The notes beneath the pieces were generated by a model that had not been told where the DNA came from, made no database searches, and saw only the letters and a list, made by a program, of their open reading frames with translations. Position numbers and translations under genes: made by a program. A stretch of 64,000 nucleotides of DNA, taken from assembly GCF_014137995.1 (NCBI RefSeq), contig NZ_JACGWV010000001.1, forward strand, positions 1,922,001-1,986,000. The letters are read 5' to 3'. This document shows, in pieces, positions 8,473-15,417 of the stretch; within the stretch, counting starts at the first letter, position 1; every line of letters begins with the position of its first letter. Source of the DNA: Promicromonospora sukumoe (GTDB lineage Bacteria > Actinomycetota > Actinomycetes > Actinomycetales > Cellulomonadaceae).

Positions 8473-8922
8473 TTACGGCCGGGCCGCCTCCGAGACGGCC
8501 CAGCTGTCCTCGAGCATGTGGTAGCGGGTGATGAGTCCGGCCTCGTCGACCGCGACATCGACGGCGTACTCACTCTCGATGACGCGGTCGGTGGCGATCA
8601 CCCGGGGGCGGAAGCTGCCCAGCATCACGGCACGGTTGCCGTGGGTCATGATCGTGTCGACTTCCCAGGCTTCGGTCGTGACGCCCTCGGCGAGCTGAGC
8701 GAAGTGCTCGGCGATCCCCGCCCGGCCGACCTTCCGGCCGATCCAGGGCACGGTCTCGGTGTCGCCGGGGATGAAGCAGTCGACATCCTCGTGGAAGCGT
8801 TCGGCCAGTTCCTCCGGCGTCGCCCCGGCGCCCCACGCGGCGAACATCTCTTCCATCGCAGTGCGGGCCAGCGAGGTGCTCGGCTGGTCGGTCGGGCTCG
8901 AAAGGGCTGGGTCGGCGGTCAT
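8473..8922 (-). CDS. SnoaL/NTF2-like fold protein
   Basis: 149-aa small alpha+beta-barrel protein. It has the NTF2-like pattern: helix MEEMFAAWGAGATPEELAERF, then the strand DVDCFIPGDTETVPWIGRK, the GIAEHFAQLAEG helix, and C-terminal strands around AVMLGSFRPRV and YHMLEDSW. Members include isomerases, dehydratases and polyketide cyclases. The start at 8922 is preceded by GAGGAGA; an in-frame upstream ATG would add 18 poorly conserved residues. It is divergent from an XRE regulator across 156 bp containing an inverted repeat, so that regulator probably controls it. Confidence 0.82.
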   Translation of the reverse strand: MTADPALSSPTDQPSTSLARTAMEEMFAAWGAGATPEELAERFHEDVDCFIPGDTETVPWIGRKVGRAGIAEHFAQLAEGVTTEAWEVDTIMTHGNRAVMLGSFRPRVIATDRVIESEYAVDVAVDEAGLITRYHMLEDSWAVSEAARP

Positions 8923-9011
8923 CTCTGTCTCCTCAAGGAATCGTTCGTGTCTTTGTGACGGCGGGTCGGCCGCCACGACCGTGAGTCAACGTGGCCACGG
9001 GCGGCCGGGGA

Positions 9012-9043
9012 AGGAACTGTCGTGAGGCGTACTGGCAGTTCCT
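9012..9043. promoter_or_regulatory. Inverted repeat in divergent promoter of XRE regulator and SnoaL gene
   Basis: AGGAACTG (9012-9019) is repeated in inverse orientation as CAGTTCCT (9036-9043), with 16 bases between the arms. It lies 36 bp upstream of the XRE start, in the only intergenic space shared by the two genes, and could be the operator of the XRE protein. Confidence 0.45.
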
Positions 9044-9078
9044 CCCTGCTCCTCGGCAGGCGGCCTAGCATCGAATCC

Positions 9079-9966
9079 ATGACCGATCAGCGCCTCGGCG
9101 TCCGAGAATTCCTCGCCTCGCGCCGAGGACGTGTGAGCCCGGAACAGAGCGGCCTGCCAAGCTTCGGGTCGACCCGGCGCGTCCCCGGGCTCCGCCGGGA
9201 GGAGGTCGCCCTGCTCGCCGGGGTGAGCGTCGAGTACTACGCCCGGATGGAGCGCGGGAACCTGAGCAACGTCTCGGACGCGGTGCTCGAGGCGGTGGCT
9301 CGCGCGCTGCAGCTCGACGAGGCGGAGCACGCCCACCTCTTCGACCTCGCCCGTGCGGCGCCCCGGCGCGCGCCCCGGCGTCGGCGCTCCGCCCCGCAGC
9401 AGGTCCGCCCGGTCGTCCAGCGGATCCTGGAGGCCATCACCGACGCACCGGCCTGGATCCGCAACGGCCGGCAGGACATCCTGGCCATGAACGAGCTCGG
9501 GCGGGCCCTGTACCAGCCGGTGCTCGCGACCCCGCAGCGCCCGGCCAACGCGGCGCGCTTCACGTTCCTGGACCCGGCGGCCCGGCAGTTCCTGCTCGAC
9601 TGGGAGAAGAACGCCGCGGACACCGCGGCGGCGCTACGGCAGGAGGCAGGGCGCAACCCGCACGACCCCGCCCTGACCCAGCTGATCGGTGAGCTCTCGA
9701 CCCGGAGCGAAGAGTTCCGGGTCCGTTGGGCGGCCCACGACGTGTTCTTGTACCGCAGCGGCGTCAAGCGCCTGCGCCACCCGGTCGTGGGTGAGCTCGA
9801 GCTGAACTTCGAGAGCTTCGAGCTGCCGGCCGAACCCGGCCTGGTGATGGTGGCGTACGCGCCGGTTCCCGGCTCTCCGAGTGCAGACTCACTCGCGATG
9901 CTCGCGACCTGGGCGGCGACTCTTCGTGCACAGAACGAGCTCAGGCACGAGAGCAGGATCGACTGA
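9079..9966 (+). CDS. XRE-family regulator with MmyB-like ligand-binding domain
   Basis: 295-aa regulator. The N-terminal HTH contains RRVPGLRREEVALLAGVSVE and YYARMERG, the standard XRE/MmyB opening found across actinobacteria. The remainder (from about residue 105) is the MmyB-like ligand-binding domain, with AWIRNGRQDILAMNELGRAL and a C-terminal LRHPVVGELELNFESFELP. The start at 9079 has no clear ribosome site, so a leaderless transcript is possible. Divergent from an NTF2-like gene. Regulators of this type often control adjacent SDR, AKR or NTF2-like enzymes; the ligand is unknown. Confidence 0.88.
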   Translation: MTDQRLGVREFLASRRGRVSPEQSGLPSFGSTRRVPGLRREEVALLAGVSVEYYARMERGNLSNVSDAVLEAVARALQLDEAEHAHLFDLARAAPRRAPRRRRSAPQQVRPVVQRILEAITDAPAWIRNGRQDILAMNELGRALYQPVLATPQRPANAARFTFLDPAARQFLLDWEKNAADTAAALRQEAGRNPHDPALTQLIGELSTRSEEFRVRWAAHDVFLYRSGVKRLRHPVVGELELNFESFELPAEPGLVMVAYAPVPGSPSADSLAMLATWAATLRAQNELRHESRID

Positions 9967-9990
9967 CTGCTCTTCGCATGGTGGCCTGGA

Positions 9991-10875
9991 TCATGACTGG
10001 GCCTTACCGGGGTGAGGACGAGATCCGGCGGTGGGTACGTTCGAGTTCTGCGCCGGGGCAGCCACGGACGACCCCAGGAGAGCGAGTTTTTCCGCTGACT
10101 CCGAGCCTGCCTCAGCGTGATACAGGACCAGGGTCAGCCCGTCCGTGCCGCTGATCGCGAGCCGCTCCCGGTGCAACGAGAGCGCGCCGACCTCGGGATG
10201 GATGAACCGCGTCAGGCTGCCGCGCTGGACGCCCACGTCGTGGCGGCTCCACAACTTTCGAAAACGTGGGCTCGCCAGAGACAGCTGGCCGACGAGCTCG
10301 ATGAAGCGTGGGTCCTCTGTGTCGGTGCCGACCGCCTGGCGAAGACTCGACGCATAGCACTCCGTGATGCCGTCCCAGTCTTGGTGGAGTGCCTCCTCCG
10401 GCGGGTCCAGAAACACGTCCAGCAGCTGGTTGCGCCCGACCGACATGCTCGGGGAGAGAGCACCCGCCATGGCGTTGGTGGCCAGGATGTCGAAATACCG
10501 TCCCTCGATGAACGCGGGATGCACGAAGGTGGGTAGGAGCGAACCGATGCTGTCCGGCACCCGTTCGGCCCGCGGTCTGGGTCGTCGTCGTCGAGGTTTG
10601 TCCACCACCAGGCTCAGCAGGTGGCTCATGCCGTCATCATCCAGTCCGAGCACGCGCGCGATGGACTCCAGGACCTGCGTGGACGGGTTGCGGTCTCGGC
10701 CACGCTCCAACCGGAGGTAGTACTCGGCGCTGATGCCGGCCAGCATGGCGACCTCTTCGCGCCGTAGTCCGGGCACGCGCCTCCTGCCGAGCTCGGTGAT
10801 GCCGACCGCCTCGGGCGGGATGAGAGCCCGGCGGGCGCGCAGATACTCACCCAGGTGGTTCGCGTTGTCGACCAT
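9991..10875 (-). CDS. XRE-family regulator with MmyB-like ligand-binding domain
   Basis: 294-aa paralogue of the preceding XRE regulator. HTH RRRVPGLRREEVAMLAGISA and YYLRLERGRDRNPS near residues 32-65; the ligand-binding domain includes DILATNAMAGALSP and FIHPEVGALSLHRERLAISG. The start at 10875 was chosen over an ATG seven codons upstream because homologues begin a few residues before the HTH. It diverges from an SDR-NTF2 operon, repeating the regulator-plus-enzyme arrangement seen at 8.5-10 kb, which suggests two related but separately controlled modules. Confidence 0.88.
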   Translation of the reverse strand: MVDNANHLGEYLRARRALIPPEAVGITELGRRRVPGLRREEVAMLAGISAEYYLRLERGRDRNPSTQVLESIARVLGLDDDGMSHLLSLVVDKPRRRRPRPRAERVPDSIGSLLPTFVHPAFIEGRYFDILATNAMAGALSPSMSVGRNQLLDVFLDPPEEALHQDWDGITECYASSLRQAVGTDTEDPRFIELVGQLSLASPRFRKLWSRHDVGVQRGSLTRFIHPEVGALSLHRERLAISGTDGLTLVLYHAEAGSESAEKLALLGSSVAAPAQNSNVPTAGSRPHPGKAQS

Positions 10876-11061
10876 GCCACCCAGCATGCACGCCACAGGC
10901 CGGCCGTAGGGGGTCCCTGTCAGTACCCCTGCTACGACTACCAGGTACCGCCATTACCGGGCATTCGCAGGAGCCTTTCTAGGTTCGTGCTCGCCGGGGT
11001 CTGCTGAAGGCGTTCGAACCCGGCGTATCTGGCGAGCCTGCCGTGCGCCGTCGGAATGACT

Positions 11062-11079
11062 GTCCTCCTTCAGGAGGAC
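11062..11079. promoter_or_regulatory. 18-bp dyad upstream of SDR start
   Basis: GTCCTCCTTCAGGAGGAC is a dyad with 8-bp arms (11062-11069 and 11072-11079) and two central bases, 19 bp upstream of the TTG start. It could be the operator of the divergent XRE regulator. As RNA it would form a hairpin that hides an AGGAGG sequence, leaving the weaker AAAGGA at 11085 as ribosome site. Confidence 0.45.
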
Positions 11080-11098
11080 CCACGAAAGGAACGCTCTC

Positions 11099-11860
11099 TT
11101 GGCAAGGGAATTCGAGGGAAAGACCGTGTTGGTGACCGGTGGCGGCCGTGGTCTGGGGGCGCATACGGCGAAGCTGTTCGCCGACCGTGGTGCCGACGTC
11201 GCCATCACGTACTCGGCCTCGGTCGACAAGGCACAGGCCCTGGTGGAAGAACTGCGGGCGAACGGGGTGCGGGCGACGGCGATCCACAGCGACCTGGCGG
11301 ACCTGGCCAGCGCCAGGCCGGCGGTCGACGCAGTGATCAACGAGCTGGGAAAGCTCGACATCCTCGTGAACAACGCAGGAATCGCCGTCCAAGGCGAGAT
11401 GGTGGACGACCCCGACCTCGACGAGGCTGCGTACAACCGCCTCTGGCAGGTCAACACCCTGGGCACGGTCGCCATGACGCGCGCGGCCGCACCCCGGATC
11501 ACTGACGGGGGAAGGATCATCTTCCTCGGTTCCTTGCTGGGCACCCGCGTGCCTTTCCGAGGTGTCGCGGACTACGCCGGCTCCAAGGCTGCGCTCGTCG
11601 GATATGCGAAGGGCGCGGCGCGCGACCTGGGGCCGCGCGACATCACGGTGAACATCATCCAGCCGGCCGTCATCCCCACGGACATGGCCGAGGAAGTACG
11701 CGACAAGCTCCCGCCGCGTAACTTCATCATGAGCATGCAGGCGTTCCCACGCGTAGCGGCGCTCGACGAGGTCGCCGGCACCGTCGCATTCCTCGCCAGC
11801 CCCGCCGCCAGCTACATCACCGGGGCCGTGATCGACGTGAGCGGCGGGTTGCACATCTGA
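11099..11860 (+). CDS. SDR family oxidoreductase
   Basis: 253-aa short-chain dehydrogenase. TGGGRGLG cofactor loop at residues 13-20, NNAG near 90, catalytic YAGSK near 158, and the closing motif YITGAVIDVSGG. The start is TTG with AAAGGA eight bases upstream; no earlier start gives a sensible SDR N-terminus. It is followed after 55 bases by an NTF2-like gene also starting with TTG, and both are divergent from an XRE regulator. The position of the catalytic Ser (FLGSLLGTR) is conserved, so the enzyme should be active; the substrate is unknown. Confidence 0.9.
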   Translation: MAREFEGKTVLVTGGGRGLGAHTAKLFADRGADVAITYSASVDKAQALVEELRANGVRATAIHSDLADLASARPAVDAVINELGKLDILVNNAGIAVQGEMVDDPDLDEAAYNRLWQVNTLGTVAMTRAAAPRITDGGRIIFLGSLLGTRVPFRGVADYAGSKAALVGYAKGAARDLGPRDITVNIIQPAVIPTDMAEEVRDKLPPRNFIMSMQAFPRVAALDEVAGTVAFLASPAASYITGAVIDVSGGLHI

Positions 11861-11915
11861 CCCGCGCTGGATTGCGCGACCAACCACATCCGAGACAACC
11901 GGTAAGGAGCAGATA

Positions 11916-12332
11916 TTGGCGACTGCAACCCAGAACCACCAGCTGCTGACGGACTACTACGCAGCCTACGGAGATGGCGGGCCCGCGGGCCTGGAGCGCA
12001 TGGCGAACTTCTACACCAAGGACAAGCCGTCCTATACCGCGGGTAACTCCGCGCTCTCGGGAGAGACCCACAGCCCCGAGGAGTCGTTGCAGGTCATGCG
12101 CCGCCTCCAGGAGCTCAGCGGCGGAAACATCACCTTCGCCGCACCACCGACCATCCTGGTTGCCGGCGACGCGGTCGTAGCGCTCCTGGTTCACGAGAAG
12201 CACGCGCGTACCGGAAAGTCCGAACTGGTGGTCCCGCGGCTGTACGTCTACGAGATCACCGACGACAAGATCAGCCGCTCGTTCGGCTGGCAGCTCGACT
12301 CGGCTGCATTCGACGAGTACTACCCGCTGTAG
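11916..12332 (+). CDS. NTF2-like/SnoaL-like protein
   Basis: 138-aa protein with the NTF2-like layout: N-terminal helix LLTDYYAAYGDGG, a curved helix around SPEESLQVMRRLQELSGGN, and a series of strands ending DKISRSFGWQLDSAAFDEYYPL. TAAGGAGC precedes a TTG start. It lies in the same transcript as the SDR gene and ends just before a strong terminator hairpin. Proteins of this type act as small isomerases or carrier-like enzymes, and an SDR/NTF2 pair suggests a two-step conversion of one metabolite (inference). Confidence 0.8.
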   Translation: MATATQNHQLLTDYYAAYGDGGPAGLERMANFYTKDKPSYTAGNSALSGETHSPEESLQVMRRLQELSGGNITFAAPPTILVAGDAVVALLVHEKHARTGKSELVVPRLYVYEITDDKISRSFGWQLDSAAFDEYYPL

Positions 12333-12337
12333 CAGCC

Positions 12338-12369
12338 GGTCGGTCGGGACGCACCCGTCCCGACCGACC
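12338..12369 (+). terminator. Strong hairpin terminator after SDR-NTF2 operon
   Basis: A perfect 14-bp stem (12338-12351, GGTCGGTCGGGACG, with 12356-12369) closes a 4-base loop six bases after the stop codon. There is no T-run, but the stem is very stable. Confidence 0.75.
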
Positions 12370-12389
12370 CGGGCGGACAACACCGGAAC

Positions 12390-12554
12390 GAGAGGGCTTC
12401 GCCCGCTGACTGCGTCTCGCCAGTGTGCGACGAGTACGCGGACCGTGGGCTGTTCCCGTTCACCGGGACCCTGACGTCAGTCACGTTCGACTTCAGGGCC
12501 CCCGACGGAACCACGGGCATGGACCGACTCCGGCTCGCCACCCGGATGGACTGA
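12390..12554 (+). pseudogene. Decayed C-terminal fragment of an arylsulfatase
   Basis: This 394-base gap (12333-12726) holds a terminator, this fragment and a dyad element. The frame ending in TGA at 12552 reads SPVCDEYADRGLFPFTGTL then TSVTFDFRAPDG and ends RMD. That is the final beta-sandwich strand block of the large sulfatases encoded at 17.2 and 25.6 kb (compare REYAGSRFEFTGGT...VVFDV and RLYQAPFRFTGGT...VGVDV). No start, catalytic CxPTR box or upstream domains remain. It is therefore the tail of a lost third sulfatase, now lying in the leader of the DUF6325 gene. Confidence 0.65.
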
Positions 12555-12586
12555 CGAGCGTGGCCGGGCTCGCGGTGAGGCTCCGT

Positions 12587-12605
12587 TTCACCCACAAAGG
12601 GTGAG
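12587..12605. promoter_or_regulatory. TCACCC-N5-GGGTGA dyad upstream of DUF6325-SHOCT operon
   Basis: TTCACCCACAAAGGGTGAG is a 19-base element with inverted arms TCACCC/GGGTGA and a 5-base centre, about 120 bp upstream of the DUF6325 start. The same geometry recurs at 17170, 25327 and 28058, each time in front of genes of this island, so it is probably the operator of a shared regulator. A weak -10-like CATGGT follows 22 bases downstream. Confidence 0.6.
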
Positions 12606-12726
12606 GATGCCGCCCGGCTCGGCCGCGCATGGTCACGGGGCCGGCTCAAGCCGCGAGAACGGTCGCGACGGCATCCGCCGGACCGCAACTGTTTGTCGCA
12701 CCTGTCTTCTCGCCCTGGAGGTAGTC

Positions 12727-13164
12727 ATGGAATCCTCGTTCGGACCCGTAGAGCTCGTCGCGCTCGCCTTCGACACGCCGCGCATCCCGCCCTCTGTCGC
12801 CCAGGCCGTGCTCGACGTCGGAGCGACCGGCGCCGTCACGCTGCTCGACCTCGCCGTCGTGCGCCGCGACGAGGCCGGCGACATCGAGATCCTGGAGGCG
12901 CAGGACCTCGGCGACGAGATCGACCTCGTCGCCGTGGAGCTGCCCGCGTCGGGCCTGACCGGCGACGAGGACCTGCGAGAGATCGCCTCGGCGGTCGAAC
13001 CGGGCACCTCCGTGCTCGTCCTAGCGATCGAGCACACGTGGTCGCGCGAGCTGGTCACGGCGGCGGTCGCCGCAGAGGCCGACGTGATCCTGCACGAACG
13101 GGTGCCCGCCTTGACGGTCAACGAGATCGCCGCGCTGGCGGACACCGCCGCATCCCCCCTCTGA
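12727..13164 (+). CDS. DUF6325 family protein
   Basis: 145-aa small soluble protein. It opens FGPVELVALAFDTPRIPPSV, continues VTLLDLAVVRRDEAGDIEIL and ends ILHERVPALTVNEIAALAD. This is the recognisable pattern of the actinobacterial DUF6325 proteins, whose biochemical role is unknown. It almost always precedes a short SHOCT-domain protein, as here (30-base gap). The ATG follows CTGGAGGTAGTC, an excellent ribosome site. The operon is headed by the shared dyad and probably belongs to an envelope or starvation stress response (inference). Confidence 0.8.
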   Translation: MESSFGPVELVALAFDTPRIPPSVAQAVLDVGATGAVTLLDLAVVRRDEAGDIEILEAQDLGDEIDLVAVELPASGLTGDEDLREIASAVEPGTSVLVLAIEHTWSRELVTAAVAAEADVILHERVPALTVNEIAALADTAASPL

Positions 13165-13193
13165 GCAGCACCATCACCGAACGGAGCAGCGAC

Positions 13194-13538
13194 ATGGCAC
13201 CTCTACGACGTTTCGGCCGCCCCGGCCTCATCGGCACGGCAGCGCGCACGGCAGTCATCGCCGGCACCGCCCAGGCCACCGCAGGCGCGATCAGCCGGCG
13301 GCAGGCAGGCCGCGCACAGCAGCAGTACGAGGCCCAGCGGTACGAGAACCAGCAGTACCAGCCCCAGCAGGCCGCGCCACCGCAGTACGAGCCGGCGCAG
13401 CAGGCACCCGCTGCGCCGCCGTCGGACGGCGCGAACGACGCGCTCCTGACCCAGCTCGCGCAGCTCGGCGAGCTGCACGGCAAGGGAGTGCTCACGGAGG
13501 ACGAGTTCGTGACCGCCAAGGCCAAGCTGCTGGGCTGA
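13194..13538 (+). CDS. SHOCT domain-containing protein
   Basis: 114-aa protein. A basic N-terminus (LRRFGRPGLIGTAARTAVIA, partly hydrophobic) is followed by a Gln/Tyr-rich low-complexity linker with repeated QQYE/QYEP units. The C-terminal SHOCT motif is LLTQLAQLGELHGKGVLTEDE with the terminal FVTAKAKLLG. SHOCT is a short oligomerisation or anchoring motif found at the ends of many membrane-associated proteins. It is coupled in one operon with DUF6325, and the pairing is conserved in many actinobacteria. Function is not established. Confidence 0.85.
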   Translation: MAPLRRFGRPGLIGTAARTAVIAGTAQATAGAISRRQAGRAQQQYEAQRYENQQYQPQQAAPPQYEPAQQAPAAPPSDGANDALLTQLAQLGELHGKGVLTEDEFVTAKAKLLG

Positions 13539-13592
13539 CGGCCTCGCCGATCCGGGCGCGGCCTGCCCGACCCGGGACACGAAGGAGGGGGC

Positions 13593-14231
13593 ATGAGCGA
13601 GCAGGGTCACGACGGCGCGCGCCGCTGGTCCGTGGAGAACGTCGCCGTGGCGCTGCTCGCGATCACCGCGGTGCTCACCGCCTGGAGCGGCTTCGAGGCC
13701 AGCAAGTGGAGCGGGGAGATGTCCATCGCGTTCTCCCGGGCGTCCACGCAGCGCATCGAGGCCACCCGCCAGGCGACGACCGCGGAGGCGGCGCGGGCGG
13801 TCGACCTGCAGGTGTTCGGCATCTGGCTCCAGGCGACCGCCGAGGACGACCAGGCGCTGGCCGAGTTCTCCCGTGAGCGCTTCACCGAGCACTTCACGCC
13901 CGCCTTCGACGAGTGGCTCGCGGCGCGTCCGCTGCAGAACCCGGACGCGCCGGCGAGCCCCTTCGCGCTGGACTCGTACGTGCCGCCCGGCCAGGTCGAG
14001 GCGCAGGAGGCCGACGCCCGCGCCGACGCGTATTTCGAGGATGCGCTCACGGACAACCGCCGCGGGGACAACTACACGCTGCTCACCGTGCTGTTCGCGC
14101 TCGTCCTGTTCTTCGGGGCGCTCGCCAACCGGTTCGACTCGCGGGCGAGGTCGTGGACCGTGCTGGCCGGTGCAGGGGTTCTCCTGCTGCTCGGCATCGG
14201 CTTCCTGGCTGCCTTTCCGAAGATCGTCTAG
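13593..14231 (+). CDS. Membrane protein of unknown function with three TM helices
   Basis: 212-aa protein. One N-terminal transmembrane helix (VAVALLAITAVLTAWSGF) is followed by a long helical, charged extracytoplasmic or cytoplasmic stretch of about 120 residues, then two C-terminal helices (LLTVLFALVLFFGALANRF and VLAGAGVLLLLGIGFLAAF). This topology resembles proteins annotated DUF4337-like, but the match is by layout only. AAGGAGG lies just upstream of the ATG. It follows the SHOCT gene in the same direction after 54 bases, so it may be part of that operon, and it ends convergently with the AI-2E-type transporter. Confidence 0.7.
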   Translation: MSEQGHDGARRWSVENVAVALLAITAVLTAWSGFEASKWSGEMSIAFSRASTQRIEATRQATTAEAARAVDLQVFGIWLQATAEDDQALAEFSRERFTEHFTPAFDEWLAARPLQNPDAPASPFALDSYVPPGQVEAQEADARADAYFEDALTDNRRGDNYTLLTVLFALVLFFGALANRFDSRARSWTVLAGAGVLLLLGIGFLAAFPKIV

Positions 14232-14250
14232 GTGTCCGGCGCCCGAGCGT

Positions 14251-15417
14251 TCAGGCCTCCGGCTCCACGTGCTCCCGGCGCTTCCCGCTGCCGCCGTTCA
14301 CCTCCCGCCACCCGTCCGGGTCGCGCAGCATGTGCGACTCGACGAGGTCGTGCCGCCGCAGGTAGGTGTTGGCCGTCGCCTGGACGGTCGCGGCGATCGG
14401 CAGCGCCAGGAACGCCCCCAGCGCGCCGAACACGGCGCCGAAGCCGAGCACCACGAGGAAGCTCACGGCGGGGTTCATCTCCAGCGCCCGCGCGGAGACC
14501 TTCGGGGAGAAGTAGAGGTTCTCGAGCTGCTGGTAGCCGATGATGAACGCGAGGACGGCCAGCGCCTGGGGCAGGCCCTGGGACGTCAGCGCCACGGCGA
14601 CGGGCAGCGCGCCGCCGAGGTAGGTGCCGATGGTCGGGACGAACTGCGACACCACGCCGACGAAGACCGCGAGCGGCAGTGCGTACGGGGTGCGGACGAT
14701 CAGCAGGAAGACGAGGGTGAAGGCGGCCGACAGGGACGCGAGCACGATGCGGGAGCTGATGAAGTCCGAGACCTTCACCTGCGTGATCTCCCACAGGGTC
14801 AGCACCTCCTGCTGGCGGGCCGGCGTGAGCCACCGGCACACAGCGACGCGGAGCCGGGGGCCCGCGGCCAGCAGGTAGTACGTCACCAGGAGGATCGTCA
14901 GCAGGGCGAACAGCGCGCCGATCACGGAGGCTCCGGCCAGCAGCACGCCGGAGGCGACGTCGTTGCCGAAGTTCGTCAGGACCTCGCGCACCAGGTCGTC
15001 GGAGTCGGGGAGCGCGACGCCGAACTGCTCCGCGATGCGGTCCTGGATCGCCGCGTACACGTCGGGCAGGGTGTCGAGGAGCTGGATGAGCTGCTGGACG
15101 AAGAGGTTGCCGAAGAGTCCCAGCACCACCGCCACGAGGACGATCGAACCGCCGAGCGCCGTGGCCGCGGCCGCGCCCCTGCGCCACCCGTGCCGCACGC
15201 ACCAGACCACCGGCGGTTCGAGCGCCAGGGCGAGGAAAAACGCGATCAGGACGTTCACCGCCAGGCCGCGCAGAGCACCCATCGCGTACCAGCCGAACGC
15301 CCCGAGGTAGACGGCGAGCACGACCAGGACCAGCGCCCGGGGCAGCCACCGGGGTGGGCGGCGGGAGGCGGCGTCACCTCGGGGTGCGGTGGCTGCCAGA
15401 TCGTCCGGGACGGTCAT
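14251..15417 (-). CDS. AI-2E family transporter (PF01594-like)
   Basis: 388-aa polytopic membrane protein. Paired N-terminal helices (LPRALVLVVLAVYLGAFGWY and VNVLIAFFLALALEPPV) are followed by a soluble helical region (LIQLLDTLPDVYAAIQDRIA). The conserved C-terminal core reads VSQFVPTIGTYLGGALPV, YQQLENLYFSPKVSARALEM and FLALPIAATVQATANTYL. The QxxE...P motif is diagnostic of the AI-2E/perM family, whose members act in export or Na+/H+ exchange; the name does not imply AI-2 transport. It starts 4 bases inside the end of the upstream SulP gene, so the two are translationally coupled. Confidence 0.9.
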   Translation of the reverse strand: MTVPDDLAATAPRGDAASRRPPRWLPRALVLVVLAVYLGAFGWYAMGALRGLAVNVLIAFFLALALEPPVVWCVRHGWRRGAAAATALGGSIVLVAVVLGLFGNLFVQQLIQLLDTLPDVYAAIQDRIAEQFGVALPDSDDLVREVLTNFGNDVASGVLLAGASVIGALFALLTILLVTYYLLAAGPRLRVAVCRWLTPARQQEVLTLWEITQVKVSDFISSRIVLASLSAAFTLVFLLIVRTPYALPLAVFVGVVSQFVPTIGTYLGGALPVAVALTSQGLPQALAVLAFIIGYQQLENLYFSPKVSARALEMNPAVSFLVVLGFGAVFGALGAFLALPIAATVQATANTYLRRHDLVESHMLRDPDGWREVNGGSGKRREHVEPEA

